Assembly: GCA_944342125.1 (NCBI GenBank)
Contig: CALVMF010000025.1
Span: forward strand, 1 to 14,533
Reading direction: 5' to 3'
DNA: 14,533 nt
Source: an uncultured Bacilli bacterium
GTDB lineage: Bacteria; Bacillota_I; Bacilli_A; RFN20; CAG-826
In this document: one piece after another, positions 1 through 7,168 of the stretch
Numbering within the stretch: the first letter of the stretch is position 1
Layout of the letters: each line of letters opens with the position of its first letter
Notes under the pieces: model-generated
The model's input: the letters and a program-made list of their open reading frames with translations, nothing else
What the model was told of the DNA's origin: nothing
Databases searched by the model: none
Made by a program: the position numbers and the translations under genes

Positions 1-48
1 GATATTTCTAACTTTCCTATTAAAATTCTTTTATTAACTTTTTTACGT

Positions 49-82
49 TTGTGATTTGATCAATTTTTTTGTTAAATCACAA
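49..82. repeat. Inverted repeat upstream of the ABC transporter gene
   Basis: Perfect 9-base arms TTGTGATTT (49-57) and AAATCACAA (74-82). Pairing can continue inward through G-T and A-T pairs to leave a T-rich loop at 61-70. No run of T follows on the + strand, so it is not a classical intrinsic terminator for a gene entering from the left. It lies 82 bases before the favoured start of the ABC transporter gene, so an operator or mRNA leader hairpin is possible. A weak promoter-like pair (TTGTGA, 17 bases, TTAAAT at 72-77) overlaps it, but each box matches consensus at only four of six bases. Confidence 0.45.
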
Positions 83-98
83 TAAGAAAAAACTTATT
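81..98. repeat. Short hairpin AATAAG-A6-CTTATT
   Basis: Perfect 6-base arms AATAAG (81-86) and CTTATT (93-98) around a loop of six A. It abuts the larger inverted repeat at 49-82 and shares its last two bases, so the two could form mutually exclusive structures. The stem is mostly A-T and therefore weak. In so AT-rich a leader such a stem may occur by chance. Confidence 0.25.
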
Positions 99-147
99 AA
101 TGGTTATTTTCTTTTCAAAAAAATGGCGAATTAATGATAAAATCATT

Positions 148-153
148 AAAGAG
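148..153 (+). promoter_or_regulatory. Ribosome binding site favouring the ATG at 164
   Basis: AAAGAG ends ten bases before the ATG at 164 and is the only purine-rich Shine-Dalgarno-like element near the start of this gene. The upstream in-frame ATG at 134 is preceded by AAATGGCGAATTA, which has no good match to AGGAGG. The protein beginning at 164 also starts with the usual ABC-ATPase opening of a hydrophobic-Glu-Leu beta strand, which supports this choice. Confidence 0.4.
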
Positions 154-163
154 ATTTTTGGTT

Positions 164-2968
164 ATGGTTGAATTGATTAACGTTAAAAAAGATTATAAAA
201 GTGGCGATATAGTTACGCATGCTTTACAAGGTATAAACTTAAAATTTAATTCGAGTGGGTTTTATTCTGTTTTAGGTCCATCAGGTTGTGGAAAATCCAC
301 ATTGTTGAATTTAATTGGGCTTTTAGATAGACCAACGGAAGGTGAAATAATTGTTGATGGAATTAATACTAAAAGTTTACATAGTAGTGAAGTTGATCAA
401 TTCAGAAACAAAGTAATCGGCTTTGTTTTTCAATCATATCATTTAATTAAAAACCTAAATTGCTTTGAAAATATCGAATTACCTTTAGTTTTAGGTGGCG
501 AAACTAATCGCCAAGAAATTAATGAAAAGATTGAAAGGTTTTTAAAAGATGTCAATTTAAGCGATTTAAAGGACAAGAAAAGTAATAATCTTAGTGGCGG
601 TCAAATGCAAAGAGTTGCTATTGCTCGTGCTTTAATTAATAATCCTAAAATAATCCTTGCTGATGAACCTACAGGCGCTTTAGATAGTAAAACAAGCCTT
701 GAAGTAATGGATATTTTAAAAGAATTAAGTAAGGATAGATTAGTAATTCTTGTCACGCATAATAAGGAACTTGCTGAACGATATAGTGATAAGATTATTC
801 ATTTAAACGATGGCAAAATAATAGATGAAGAGAAAGAGATCCTAGAAAATTCTGAAGTTATTTCTAATAACAAGTTTGAACTTAAAAAAAGAAAACTTAT
901 TTCAACCGCTGTTATTTTTAAACTCTCTTTAAAAAATATATTTTCTAAAAAACTTAAAACGATTATTACTGCGGTAGCTAATTGTTTTGGCTTAGTTGCT
1001 CTTGGATTTATTTTAGCAATTACAAATGGATTTACTGTTTATTCAGATAGAGTGAGCTATGAAACAGCTTCTTCGCTTCCTATTAACGTTCCTGCTTATA
1101 CTTTAAAAAGTGAAAGCGAATCTTGGGAAGAGATTAATCAATCAACTCCTTTTCCAGATAATGAAGCAATTTTTCCTTATGTACCAACAAGTAGCGAATA
1201 CACGTATACATACAATAACTACAATGAAGAATATTTCGATTTATTAGATTCATTAGTCGATGAAGGGCTTGCAGTTGAATATATTTTAAATTATGGAAAT
1301 TCTTATTCTTATAATTTAGCAACAGAATTTCCTACAAGCTTAAATGAAAGATATCCTTCTCAAGTTTCTAAAGTTTCAACAAGCATCAGCGCTGGAGGAA
1401 GTTATACTTCAAGTGGATATGGTATTCCAACTAATATCTTTCACGTTATATATGGAGACATTGACACGTCTTACGATTTAATAGCTGGTAAGCTTCCTCA
1501 AAATAAAAACGAAATTGTATTAGTGGTTGACGATTATAACGCTATTAATTTTTCAACCCTTCAAGCTTTAGGTTTTTATAGTCTTTATGATGAACAAGAT
1601 GAAGTCATAAATAAAGAATTAGATACAAAAGTTGAACCTATTTCTTTTGATGATGTTATTGGTAAAGAATATAAAGTCTTTAAAAATAGCGAACTATATT
1701 ATAAAAGCGATAATGAATTAACTTTTAGTGATTTTACAGGAACGCTTAATCAAACAATTGTTAGTTATAAAGAAAATGATTTAACAAGTTTATATAATGA
1801 TTCTTCTAAAGGCATCGAACTAAAAATTTCAGGTATTTTAAGACCAAAACCAGAAAACACGATAACTTTAATGTCGCCAGCTCTTTGCTATCTTCCTGAG
1901 CTTCAAGAAGAGTTAGTCGAAGAGAAAGCTCAAAGCAATATAGCTAAGGATATTACAAATAATTTAGTTCCTACATTTGCTCAAAGTGAAGATGACTTAA
2001 TGTTGTCTTTTGTTAACGATTTAAAATCTTATCTAGATGGAATTAAAAGCGGCGATATTGAAATTAACTCAACAACTTTTAATGAACTTGCTAACAAATA
2101 CTTTGATTATTTTTATATTGAAGATTCATATCATCTTCATGACGATGAAAATGATCCTGATTTAATTACGGGCTGGGCGTATAGCAATTTTTCACGCTTT
2201 TTAAAAGATGCTCAAAAATATGGATCAGAACTTGTTGATGATAATGTCATTGAAAATTTTAGAGATTTAAACGCTGATAATGTCGATGAATTAATTAATG
2301 AAATGATTGATAAGTTTAGTGAATCAAAAGATATTAATGAAGCTTATAGATATTTCATTAACTTAGGTTGCTATTTAAATAGTTATACAACCTTATCTAA
2401 CATCGCTATTTTCCCTAAAGGACTTGAAGAAAGAAATACAATTTTAAAAAGACTTGATGAATATAACGACTCAAAAACTAATGAAGAAGAAAAAATCTAT
2501 TATGTAAGTTTACAATCTTCAATCATCAATAGCGTTTCAAATATGGTTAGTCTCGTTTCGGTTGTTTTATCAATATTTGTTGCGGTTTTATTAATCGTTG
2601 CTTGTTCGATGAATGTTTTATTTACTTATAATAATGTACTTGAAAGAACTAAAGACATTGGAATATTAAGAGCGATTGGAACAACAAAATTTGATGTTTC
2701 AAGAATGTTTGTTTTTGAAGCATCTTTTGTTGGTTTATTAAGTGGCTTATTTAGTTGTTTATTTACTTACATATTAGCTTTCCCAGTTAACTCAATTATT
2801 GCTTACTATTATCCTCACTATTTTGCTTTCCAAGATATTTGTGTTGTAACCTGGTGGCATATGTTTTTACTTGTTGCTATTGCAATTATTTTAGCGGTAG
2901 TAAGTGCAATTTTCCCAGCCTATGGAGCAAGCAAAAAAGATCCAGTTAAGTGCTTAAAGGAAGAATAG
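164..2968 (+). CDS. MacB-like ABC transporter, fused ATPase and FtsX-type permease
   Basis: A 934-residue chain joining an N-terminal ABC ATPase to an FtsX/MacB permease. Seen in the ATPase: Walker A GPSGCGKST (38-46), Q-loop Gln90 in VFQSYHL, signature LSGGQ (143-147), Walker B IILADEP (163-169) and H-loop His199. The typical LolD/MacB ending LNDGKI follows. The permease has one membrane helix near 267-289, a domain of about 500 residues outside the membrane, then three C-terminal helices near 794-821, 848-880 and 898-922. The FtsX hallmark ERTKDIGILRAIG follows helix 2. MacB-family members dimerise and act as mechanotransmitters that move lipoproteins, peptides or toxins outside the membrane rather than by transmembrane transport. 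The ectodomain is about twice the size usual for MacB and I do not recognise its fold. An in-frame ATG at 134 would add ten residues but lacks a ribosome site. The next gene starts 81 bases downstream. The substrate is unknown. Confidence 0.9.
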   Translation: MVELINVKKDYKSGDIVTHALQGINLKFNSSGFYSVLGPSGCGKSTLLNLIGLLDRPTEGEIIVDGINTKSLHSSEVDQFRNKVIGFVFQSYHLIKNLNCFENIELPLVLGGETNRQEINEKIERFLKDVNLSDLKDKKSNNLSGGQMQRVAIARALINNPKIILADEPTGALDSKTSLEVMDILKELSKDRLVILVTHNKELAERYSDKIIHLNDGKIIDEEKEILENSEVISNNKFELKKRKLISTAVIFKLSLKNIFSKKLKTIITAVANCFGLVALGFILAITNGFTVYSDRVSYETASSLPINVPAYTLKSESESWEEINQSTPFPDNEAIFPYVPTSSEYTYTYNNYNEEYFDLLDSLVDEGLAVEYILNYGNSYSYNLATEFPTSLNERYPSQVSKVSTSISAGGSYTSSGYGIPTNIFHVIYGDIDTSYDLIAGKLPQNKNEIVLVVDDYNAINFSTLQALGFYSLYDEQDEVINKELDTKVEPISFDDVIGKEYKVFKNSELYYKSDNELTFSDFTGTLNQTIVSYKENDLTSLYNDSSKGIELKISGILRPKPENTITLMSPALCYLPELQEELVEEKAQSNIAKDITNNLVPTFAQSEDDLMLSFVNDLKSYLDGIKSGDIEINSTTFNELANKYFDYFYIEDSYHLHDDENDPDLITGWAYSNFSRFLKDAQKYGSELVDDNVIENFRDLNADNVDELINEMIDKFSESKDINEAYRYFINLGCYLNSYTTLSNIAIFPKGLEERNTILKRLDEYNDSKTNEEEKIYYVSLQSSIINSVSNMVSLVSVVLSIFVAVLLIVACSMNVLFTYNNVLERTKDIGILRAIGTTKFDVSRMFVFEASFVGLLSGLFSCLFTYILAFPVNSIIAYYYPHYFAFQDICVVTWWHMFLLVAIAIILAVVSAIFPAYGASKKDPVKCLKEE

Positions 2969-2969
2969 C

Positions 2970-3018
2970 TATAGTTAAATGTAAAAGCTATATAAGTTTA
3001 CTAGTTTACATTGCTATA
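2970..3018. repeat. Interrupted inverted repeat after the ABC transporter gene
   Basis: Arms AATGTAAA (2978-2985) and TTTACATT (3005-3012) are perfect complements. They are flanked by TATAG (2970-2974) and CTATA (3014-3018), which also pair across small unpaired bases, and CTA/TAG (2988-2990/3002-3004) can pair inside. The repeat begins directly after the stop codon, so it may end or attenuate the ABC transporter transcript or protect its 3' end. The sequence after it (AATAAAAATTG) has no T tract, so it is not a textbook terminator and read-through into the next gene is likely. Confidence 0.4.
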
Positions 3019-3049
3019 AATAAAAATTGATTTAAGGTAGAATTATCAC

Positions 3050-3361
3050 ATGGTAAATTTTGAAGAGGATGGAAGAATAGTAATATCTAGAGATGGAGTT
3101 GATTTAGCTTATATAAGCTATGCCACTAATAGTGAAGAGGAAATCACAATCCTTAAAACTTTTGTTGAGCCTATTGGAAGAGGACAGGGCCTAGCTAAAG
3201 ATTTAAACGAAAAAATGCTAGATCATATCTATGAAAACCATATTAAAAAAGTTAACATCCTTTGTTCATACTCACAAAACTATTATTTAAAAAATAAAGA
3301 CAAATATAATGGGGTTGAAGTTGTATTAATAGAAGGAGAAAATAATGTCTGTTCTATTTAA
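3050..3361 (+). CDS. Small GNAT-type N-acetyltransferase (COG2388/NATD1-like)
   Basis: A 103-residue protein that fits the short single-domain GNAT group typified by bacterial YjdJ and human NATD1, which are about 90-110 residues. Seen: a beta strand leading to TFVEPIGRGQGLAKDL, where RGQGLA (44-49) is the acetyl-CoA pyrophosphate-binding loop, and then the CSYSQNYYLKN segment (72-82), equivalent to the conserved C-x-Y...Y pattern of this group. Family members are predicted acetyl-CoA-dependent acetyltransferases, usually of unknown substrate. It is cytoplasmic, with no signal or membrane segment. The AAGG at 3034-3037 is a plausible but distant ribosome site. Its 3' end overlaps the hydrolase gene by 17 bases, and that gene's ribosome site lies inside this coding region, so translation of the two is probably coupled. 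Confidence 0.8.
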   Translation: MVNFEEDGRIVISRDGVDLAYISYATNSEEEITILKTFVEPIGRGQGLAKDLNEKMLDHIYENHIKKVNILCSYSQNYYLKNKDKYNGVEVVLIEGENNVCSI

Positions 3362-4271
3362 TACTTATAGTCGCTTTTTAATTAATCAGATGAAGAAAAA
3401 CGATGAAATCAATTTTAAGGATTTAAAATTTATTGATGGAGTTAGTGGCATCAATAATATTTCTTATCTTAATGATAATAACAAATATCATCTTTTTAAT
3501 ATGTATTATCCTAGTGAAGTCATCGATAAAAGAAAGCTTCCTTTAATGATTGATATTCATGGAGGTGGCTGGATATATGGCGATAAAGATTTAAATAGAT
3601 TTCATAATGCATATTATTCTTCTCAAGGCATGGTTACTTTATCGATGTCTTATCGCTTAATTCCAAAGGTGAAGTTTATCGATATGGTTAAAGATTTATT
3701 TTCTTTTTTTCATTATATTGAAAAAGAAAAGGATAATCTTAATATCGATTTTAAAAATGTTTTATTAAGCGGAGATAGTGCAGGCGGTCATCTTGCTCTT
3801 TTAACACATGCAATCAATAATAGCGAAGAGCTACAAAAAATATTTGGCGTAACTCATTTTAATATCGAATTTAAAATGCTTAATTTAGAGCATCCTGTTC
3901 CTTATTTAAATCATCTATTTATTGAAGAAAACGAAACTAAAAGCTTTGCTAATACTTGCATGATGAAAGCTTTTTTTGGATCCAAGTTTAGAAAAAATCC
4001 GCTTTATTTAAATTCATCTTTAGATAATTTCGTAAGTAAAGTTAAGTTTCCTAAAACTATAATAGTAACAAGCTCCTTAGATTCTTTTAGACCTTATACT
4101 TTAAAAGCTTATGAAGATTTAAAAGTAAATAATGTTGATGTAACTTTAAAAGACTATGAAAACGAAGTTCATATTTTTGAAGTATCTAGATATGATAAAG
4201 AGAAGTCAAGAGAATACAATGACTTTGTTATAAAAGAGTTTTTTAAATTAATAAAAGGTGATAATTTATGA
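3345..4271 (+). CDS. Alpha/beta hydrolase, HSL/acetyl-esterase type
   Basis: A 308-residue alpha/beta hydrolase of the hormone-sensitive-lipase (esterase/lipase, 'alpha/beta hydrolase fold-3') type. Seen: oxyanion-hole motif HGGGW (72-76), nucleophile elbow GDSAG (143-147) with Ser145, the probable acid Asp246 in SSLDSF, and the probable catalytic His277 in EVHIF. Order and spacing are normal, and the length matches the family (about 300). There is no signal peptide, so it probably acts in the cytoplasm on carboxyl esters such as short acyl or acetyl groups. The substrate cannot be told. The start is supported by AAGGAG at 3333-3338, six bases upstream. The TGA stop overlaps the ATG of the metalloprotease gene (ATGA at 4268-4271). 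That TGA is one of the two terminators showing that TGA is not read as Trp in this organism. Confidence 0.88.
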   Translation: MSVLFNTYSRFLINQMKKNDEINFKDLKFIDGVSGINNISYLNDNNKYHLFNMYYPSEVIDKRKLPLMIDIHGGGWIYGDKDLNRFHNAYYSSQGMVTLSMSYRLIPKVKFIDMVKDLFSFFHYIEKEKDNLNIDFKNVLLSGDSAGGHLALLTHAINNSEELQKIFGVTHFNIEFKMLNLEHPVPYLNHLFIEENETKSFANTCMMKAFFGSKFRKNPLYLNSSLDNFVSKVKFPKTIIVTSSLDSFRPYTLKAYEDLKVNNVDVTLKDYENEVHIFEVSRYDKEKSREYNDFVIKEFFKLIKGDNL

Positions 4272-5986
4272 AAAAATCACGCAAAAATAGAATATTTTTA
4301 ATTTTATTTTCTTTACTTATTGTAACAGCTATAACTTTACTTGTAGTTTTTGCTCTTCAAAATAAGGGTACTCCTATAGGCGGAGGAAATGTAAATACAG
4401 ATGTTACTAATCCTAACGAACCTAATGTAAGATTTGATGATGGAACCGATAAAAAGAATATCTATAAAGATAACAATCAAGTAATTGATAACGCGCGTTT
4501 TACTTATGAAGATGTAAATGTTGCAGCTGAAGAACCAATCACACCTTCTAAAGGAGATGTCAATATTTTAGTTGTTCCAGTTGAATTTAAAAGTTCATTT
4601 TCGCTTTTTGAAAGCATTCCTTTAATTGAATTTGAACACAATATACCTTTTAAAAACCATACTTATTTAGATGCGATCGAGACGACTTTTAACTCTGCAA
4701 ACAATCCATATTGGGAAAGCGTAAAAACGTATTATGAGAAGTCAAGCTTTAAAAATTTAAATTTTAACTTTGCTGTAACTGATGTTTATACGCCTACTTT
4801 ATCAGCAAGAGACTTCATTGAAAAAGAAGATGGTGGAACAAGCGCTTTAGGTAGTCAAGATTTATTATTAGAAATATTTAATAATACTTTAAACGGTAAC
4901 GGTTTAACGCTTGATGGAAAAGCAATTGACTTATTTGATTCTCGATATGATTCAAATAGTGATGGTAATATCGATGGAATATGGATGATCTATAACTGTG
5001 ATGATCAAAGCTTTGTATCTAATAAACAAAATGGAACACCTTTTTGGGCTTATACAACTAATCTATACGCAATAAGTTCTCCAGATTCTGAAGACGAAAC
5101 TTCTAGTGAAGATGAAACTGAAGTAATAAAAGTAAGATACGCAAATTGCGCAATTTCTTTTATGTTTGATGATAGTAGTGATGGCTATGATGCTCACACA
5201 ATAATCCATGAAACAGGTCATATGTTAGGACTAGATGATTATTATAGCTACGACAATAATTTTGGTAATTATGGATATTTAGGTGGCGTTGACATGATGG
5301 ATTTAAATGTCGGTGATCACGACACATTCTCTAAATTCGCTTTAGGTTGGATTAAACCAACTGTAATTTATCAAAAAGAAACCACTATAACTTTAAAACC
5401 ATCTTCTTCAAGCGGAGAAGCTTTAATTATTCCTTCAAGTTATTTTAATGATTCAGCATTTGGTGAATATTTGATTCTTGAATATAAAACACCAGAAGGA
5501 TTAAACGAACTTGATTATAATGTTAGATATAATAACGATTATCCTAAAACATATGGTAATGGATTAGCAATTTATCACGTAGATGCTCGTTTAGCCTTGC
5601 ATGAATTTAAAGGTCAATATTATACAGTTACAAAATATTTATCAAAAGATGAGACGAGCATTCCTCAAAGAAGTGGAAGCGATTCAAACTATTCGTCTTA
5701 TCTTGTAGCAACTTCAAATACACCTTCTTATAATGGTATCGATTCTAATCAAACCTTAATTGAACTTGTTTCTAAATCTAGAACCTTATATAGTCAGGAT
5801 AACAATATTTCTCATGAAGCAACAACAACTCAAGATTTATATCAAGAAGGTGATAGCTTAAATTCATATCAATTAGATAGATTTTTCCCTAATGGATATT
5901 TTTATAACGGCACCGATATTAGCAATTTAAGTATCTATGTCGAAAGCATGGACGCAAGTGGCATTACTTTAACAATAAAAAGATAA
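4268..5986 (+). CDS. Membrane-anchored M6-type zinc metalloprotease
   Basis: A 572-residue protein with an N-terminal basic stretch and one hydrophobic segment (about 9-30), then a low-complexity Gly/Asn/Pro linker. It is best read as an extracellular enzyme tethered by a signal anchor, since no lipobox or clear cleavage site is seen. The zinc motif HETGHMLGLDD gives His314, Glu315, His318 and probably Asp324 as the third ligand. This HExxHxxGxxD form, followed by YY, is typical of M6 (immune inhibitor A-like) peptidases. Other M6-like marks are the calcium-loop-like DSNSDGNIDGIWMIY (228-242), a Met-turn candidate VDMMD (341-345), EYLILEYK (400-407) and GLAIYHVD (432-439). A Ser/Glu/Asp-rich stretch (270-286) precedes the catalytic helix. 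It overlaps the hydrolase gene by four bases and AAGGTG lies just upstream. Probable role: degrading or maturing extracellular proteins. The substrate is unknown. Confidence 0.87.
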   Translation: MKKSRKNRIFLILFSLLIVTAITLLVVFALQNKGTPIGGGNVNTDVTNPNEPNVRFDDGTDKKNIYKDNNQVIDNARFTYEDVNVAAEEPITPSKGDVNILVVPVEFKSSFSLFESIPLIEFEHNIPFKNHTYLDAIETTFNSANNPYWESVKTYYEKSSFKNLNFNFAVTDVYTPTLSARDFIEKEDGGTSALGSQDLLLEIFNNTLNGNGLTLDGKAIDLFDSRYDSNSDGNIDGIWMIYNCDDQSFVSNKQNGTPFWAYTTNLYAISSPDSEDETSSEDETEVIKVRYANCAISFMFDDSSDGYDAHTIIHETGHMLGLDDYYSYDNNFGNYGYLGGVDMMDLNVGDHDTFSKFALGWIKPTVIYQKETTITLKPSSSSGEALIIPSSYFNDSAFGEYLILEYKTPEGLNELDYNVRYNNDYPKTYGNGLAIYHVDARLALHEFKGQYYTVTKYLSKDETSIPQRSGSDSNYSSYLVATSNTPSYNGIDSNQTLIELVSKSRTLYSQDNNISHEATTTQDLYQEGDSLNSYQLDRFFPNGYFYNGTDISNLSIYVESMDASGITLTIKR

Positions 5987-6037
5987 AATAGTTGTGATTT
6001 GCAGAGTTTTATATCAAAAAAGATAGGTTTTTAGTTG

Positions 6038-7168
6038 ATGGAAGAAATACAAATTAATAAAGAAATTGAGAAAAAAGAGATAAATATTTATCCATCAAAA
6101 ATCGGCAAAAGGATACTTGTATATTTAGCTGATTTAATTTTGTGTTTACTACTTTCAGCATTTATTTTTGAAATTATAGTTTTTCCTACCTTTAAAGCAT
6201 TACCAGGATATGCTGATAAAACTCAAGAAGTGTCTAATTACTATCGAGCTAGAATGGGAATACTTTATAAAAACGAGCTTCTTACATATAAGAATGAAGA
6301 TGAGAAGTTTGATATGGAAAAAAGTTTAGAGATTACTAGCGATAATTTACTTAGCTATTATGTTTTAGATGATACAAATAAAAGTAATGAAATTTTTTAT
6401 CATTATTTCTGCGATATTAGAGGTAAAGATGTTTCATATTTAAATAATATTTATCTTGAATTTGGAAAAGATTATCTTGATGAAACTAAATTTACTAATT
6501 TAGGAACATACAAGTTTAAAGAAGATGTAATTGAACTTTTTAAACCTAATTTCGTTGAAGGCGATGAATTAAGCGAAAAAGGGAAAGTAGAATACGAGCA
6601 TTTTGAGAGTGTTTTCTTTTTAAATATCTATTCTGAGCTTTTAAAAGATATCGAGGAAAATGATTTAACTAGCGAAGACAATGAATATACTTATAATGAA
6701 TATACTGATTTTATCAACGATTTTGATGCTTATTATTGGAATGCTGTTACGATTTGTAGCGTAATTTCCTTTATTTTATCTTCTTTGGTTTTATTTTTAA
6801 TAATACCTTTAACAAATCATAAAGGTAGAACATTATCCGAAATGATTTTAAAAGTAGAACATATTTATATTAAAGACATAAGCTATATTTCAAAAAAACA
6901 TGTTTTAGTTATGTTTTTATTTAATACTCTTAATTCAATGCCAATACTTTTTATTGTAAGTATGGCTTCTTCAGGATTTGGAGGTGTGTTGTCTTTGACA
7001 TATTTACTTGTTTTTAGTCTAGTAAGTTTGCTCTTTGTTATATTTGAATTAATATGGTTAATTTTTAATAGATTAAATCAATCACCAAAAGAAATTATTA
7101 CCAAAACGATACTTTGTGATACTAAATTAGTTGATGAATATTATAGGTTACGTAATTATGAGTTCTGA
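6038..7168 (+). CDS. RDD-like membrane protein with large inserted domain (first of pair)
   Basis: A 376-residue membrane protein. A charged N-terminus leads into KRILVYLADLILCLLL (24-39), which resembles the opening R...D helix of RDD-family proteins. About 180 mostly acidic, Tyr-rich residues (52-233) follow and should lie outside the membrane. Further helices lie near 235-257, 288-309 and 315-345. The cytoplasmic loop KGRTLSEMILKV (262-273) matches the RDD GxTLGk..l.i..V signature, and KEIITKTILCD near the end resembles the closing RDD segment. RDD proteins are poorly characterised; some are implicated in ion exchange or transport. The ATG at 6038 is preferred over the adjacent TTG at 6035; AGATAGG at 6021-6027 is a passable ribosome site. 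The gene follows the protease gene by 51 bases and overlaps its paralogue by 11. The RDD call is moderate because the match is degenerate. Confidence 0.65.
   Translation: MEEIQINKEIEKKEINIYPSKIGKRILVYLADLILCLLLSAFIFEIIVFPTFKALPGYADKTQEVSNYYRARMGILYKNELLTYKNEDEKFDMEKSLEITSDNLLSYYVLDDTNKSNEIFYHYFCDIRGKDVSYLNNIYLEFGKDYLDETKFTNLGTYKFKEDVIELFKPNFVEGDELSEKGKVEYEHFESVFFLNIYSELLKDIEENDLTSEDNEYTYNEYTDFINDFDAYYWNAVTICSVISFILSSLVLFLIIPLTNHKGRTLSEMILKVEHIYIKDISYISKKHVLVMFLFNTLNSMPILFIVSMASSGFGGVLSLTYLLVFSLVSLLFVIFELIWLIFNRLNQSPKEIITKTILCDTKLVDEYYRLRNYEF

Noticed and set aside
1..54. Possible 3' end of an upstream + strand gene (open frame 1 ending TGA at 52-54)
   Set aside because: Only 17 codons are visible, with no recognisable motif. 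Other frames close quickly, but so short a stretch cannot support a gene call.
134..163. Upstream ATG at 134 as the transporter start
   Set aside because: It has no Shine-Dalgarno match and adds ten residues before the normal ABC-domain opening; ATG at 164 is better placed after AAAGAG. It cannot be excluded.
1134..1322. 62-codon open frame on the - strand inside the transporter gene
   Set aside because: It lies wholly within the well-supported + strand ABC transporter coding region, and its translation shows no recognisable domain.
7131..7157. TTG/ATG starts at 7131 and 7134 for the second RDD gene
   Set aside because: They add residues with no homology-like character and enlarge the overlap with the preceding gene; ATG at 7158 has an AGG upstream and a compact 11-base overlap.
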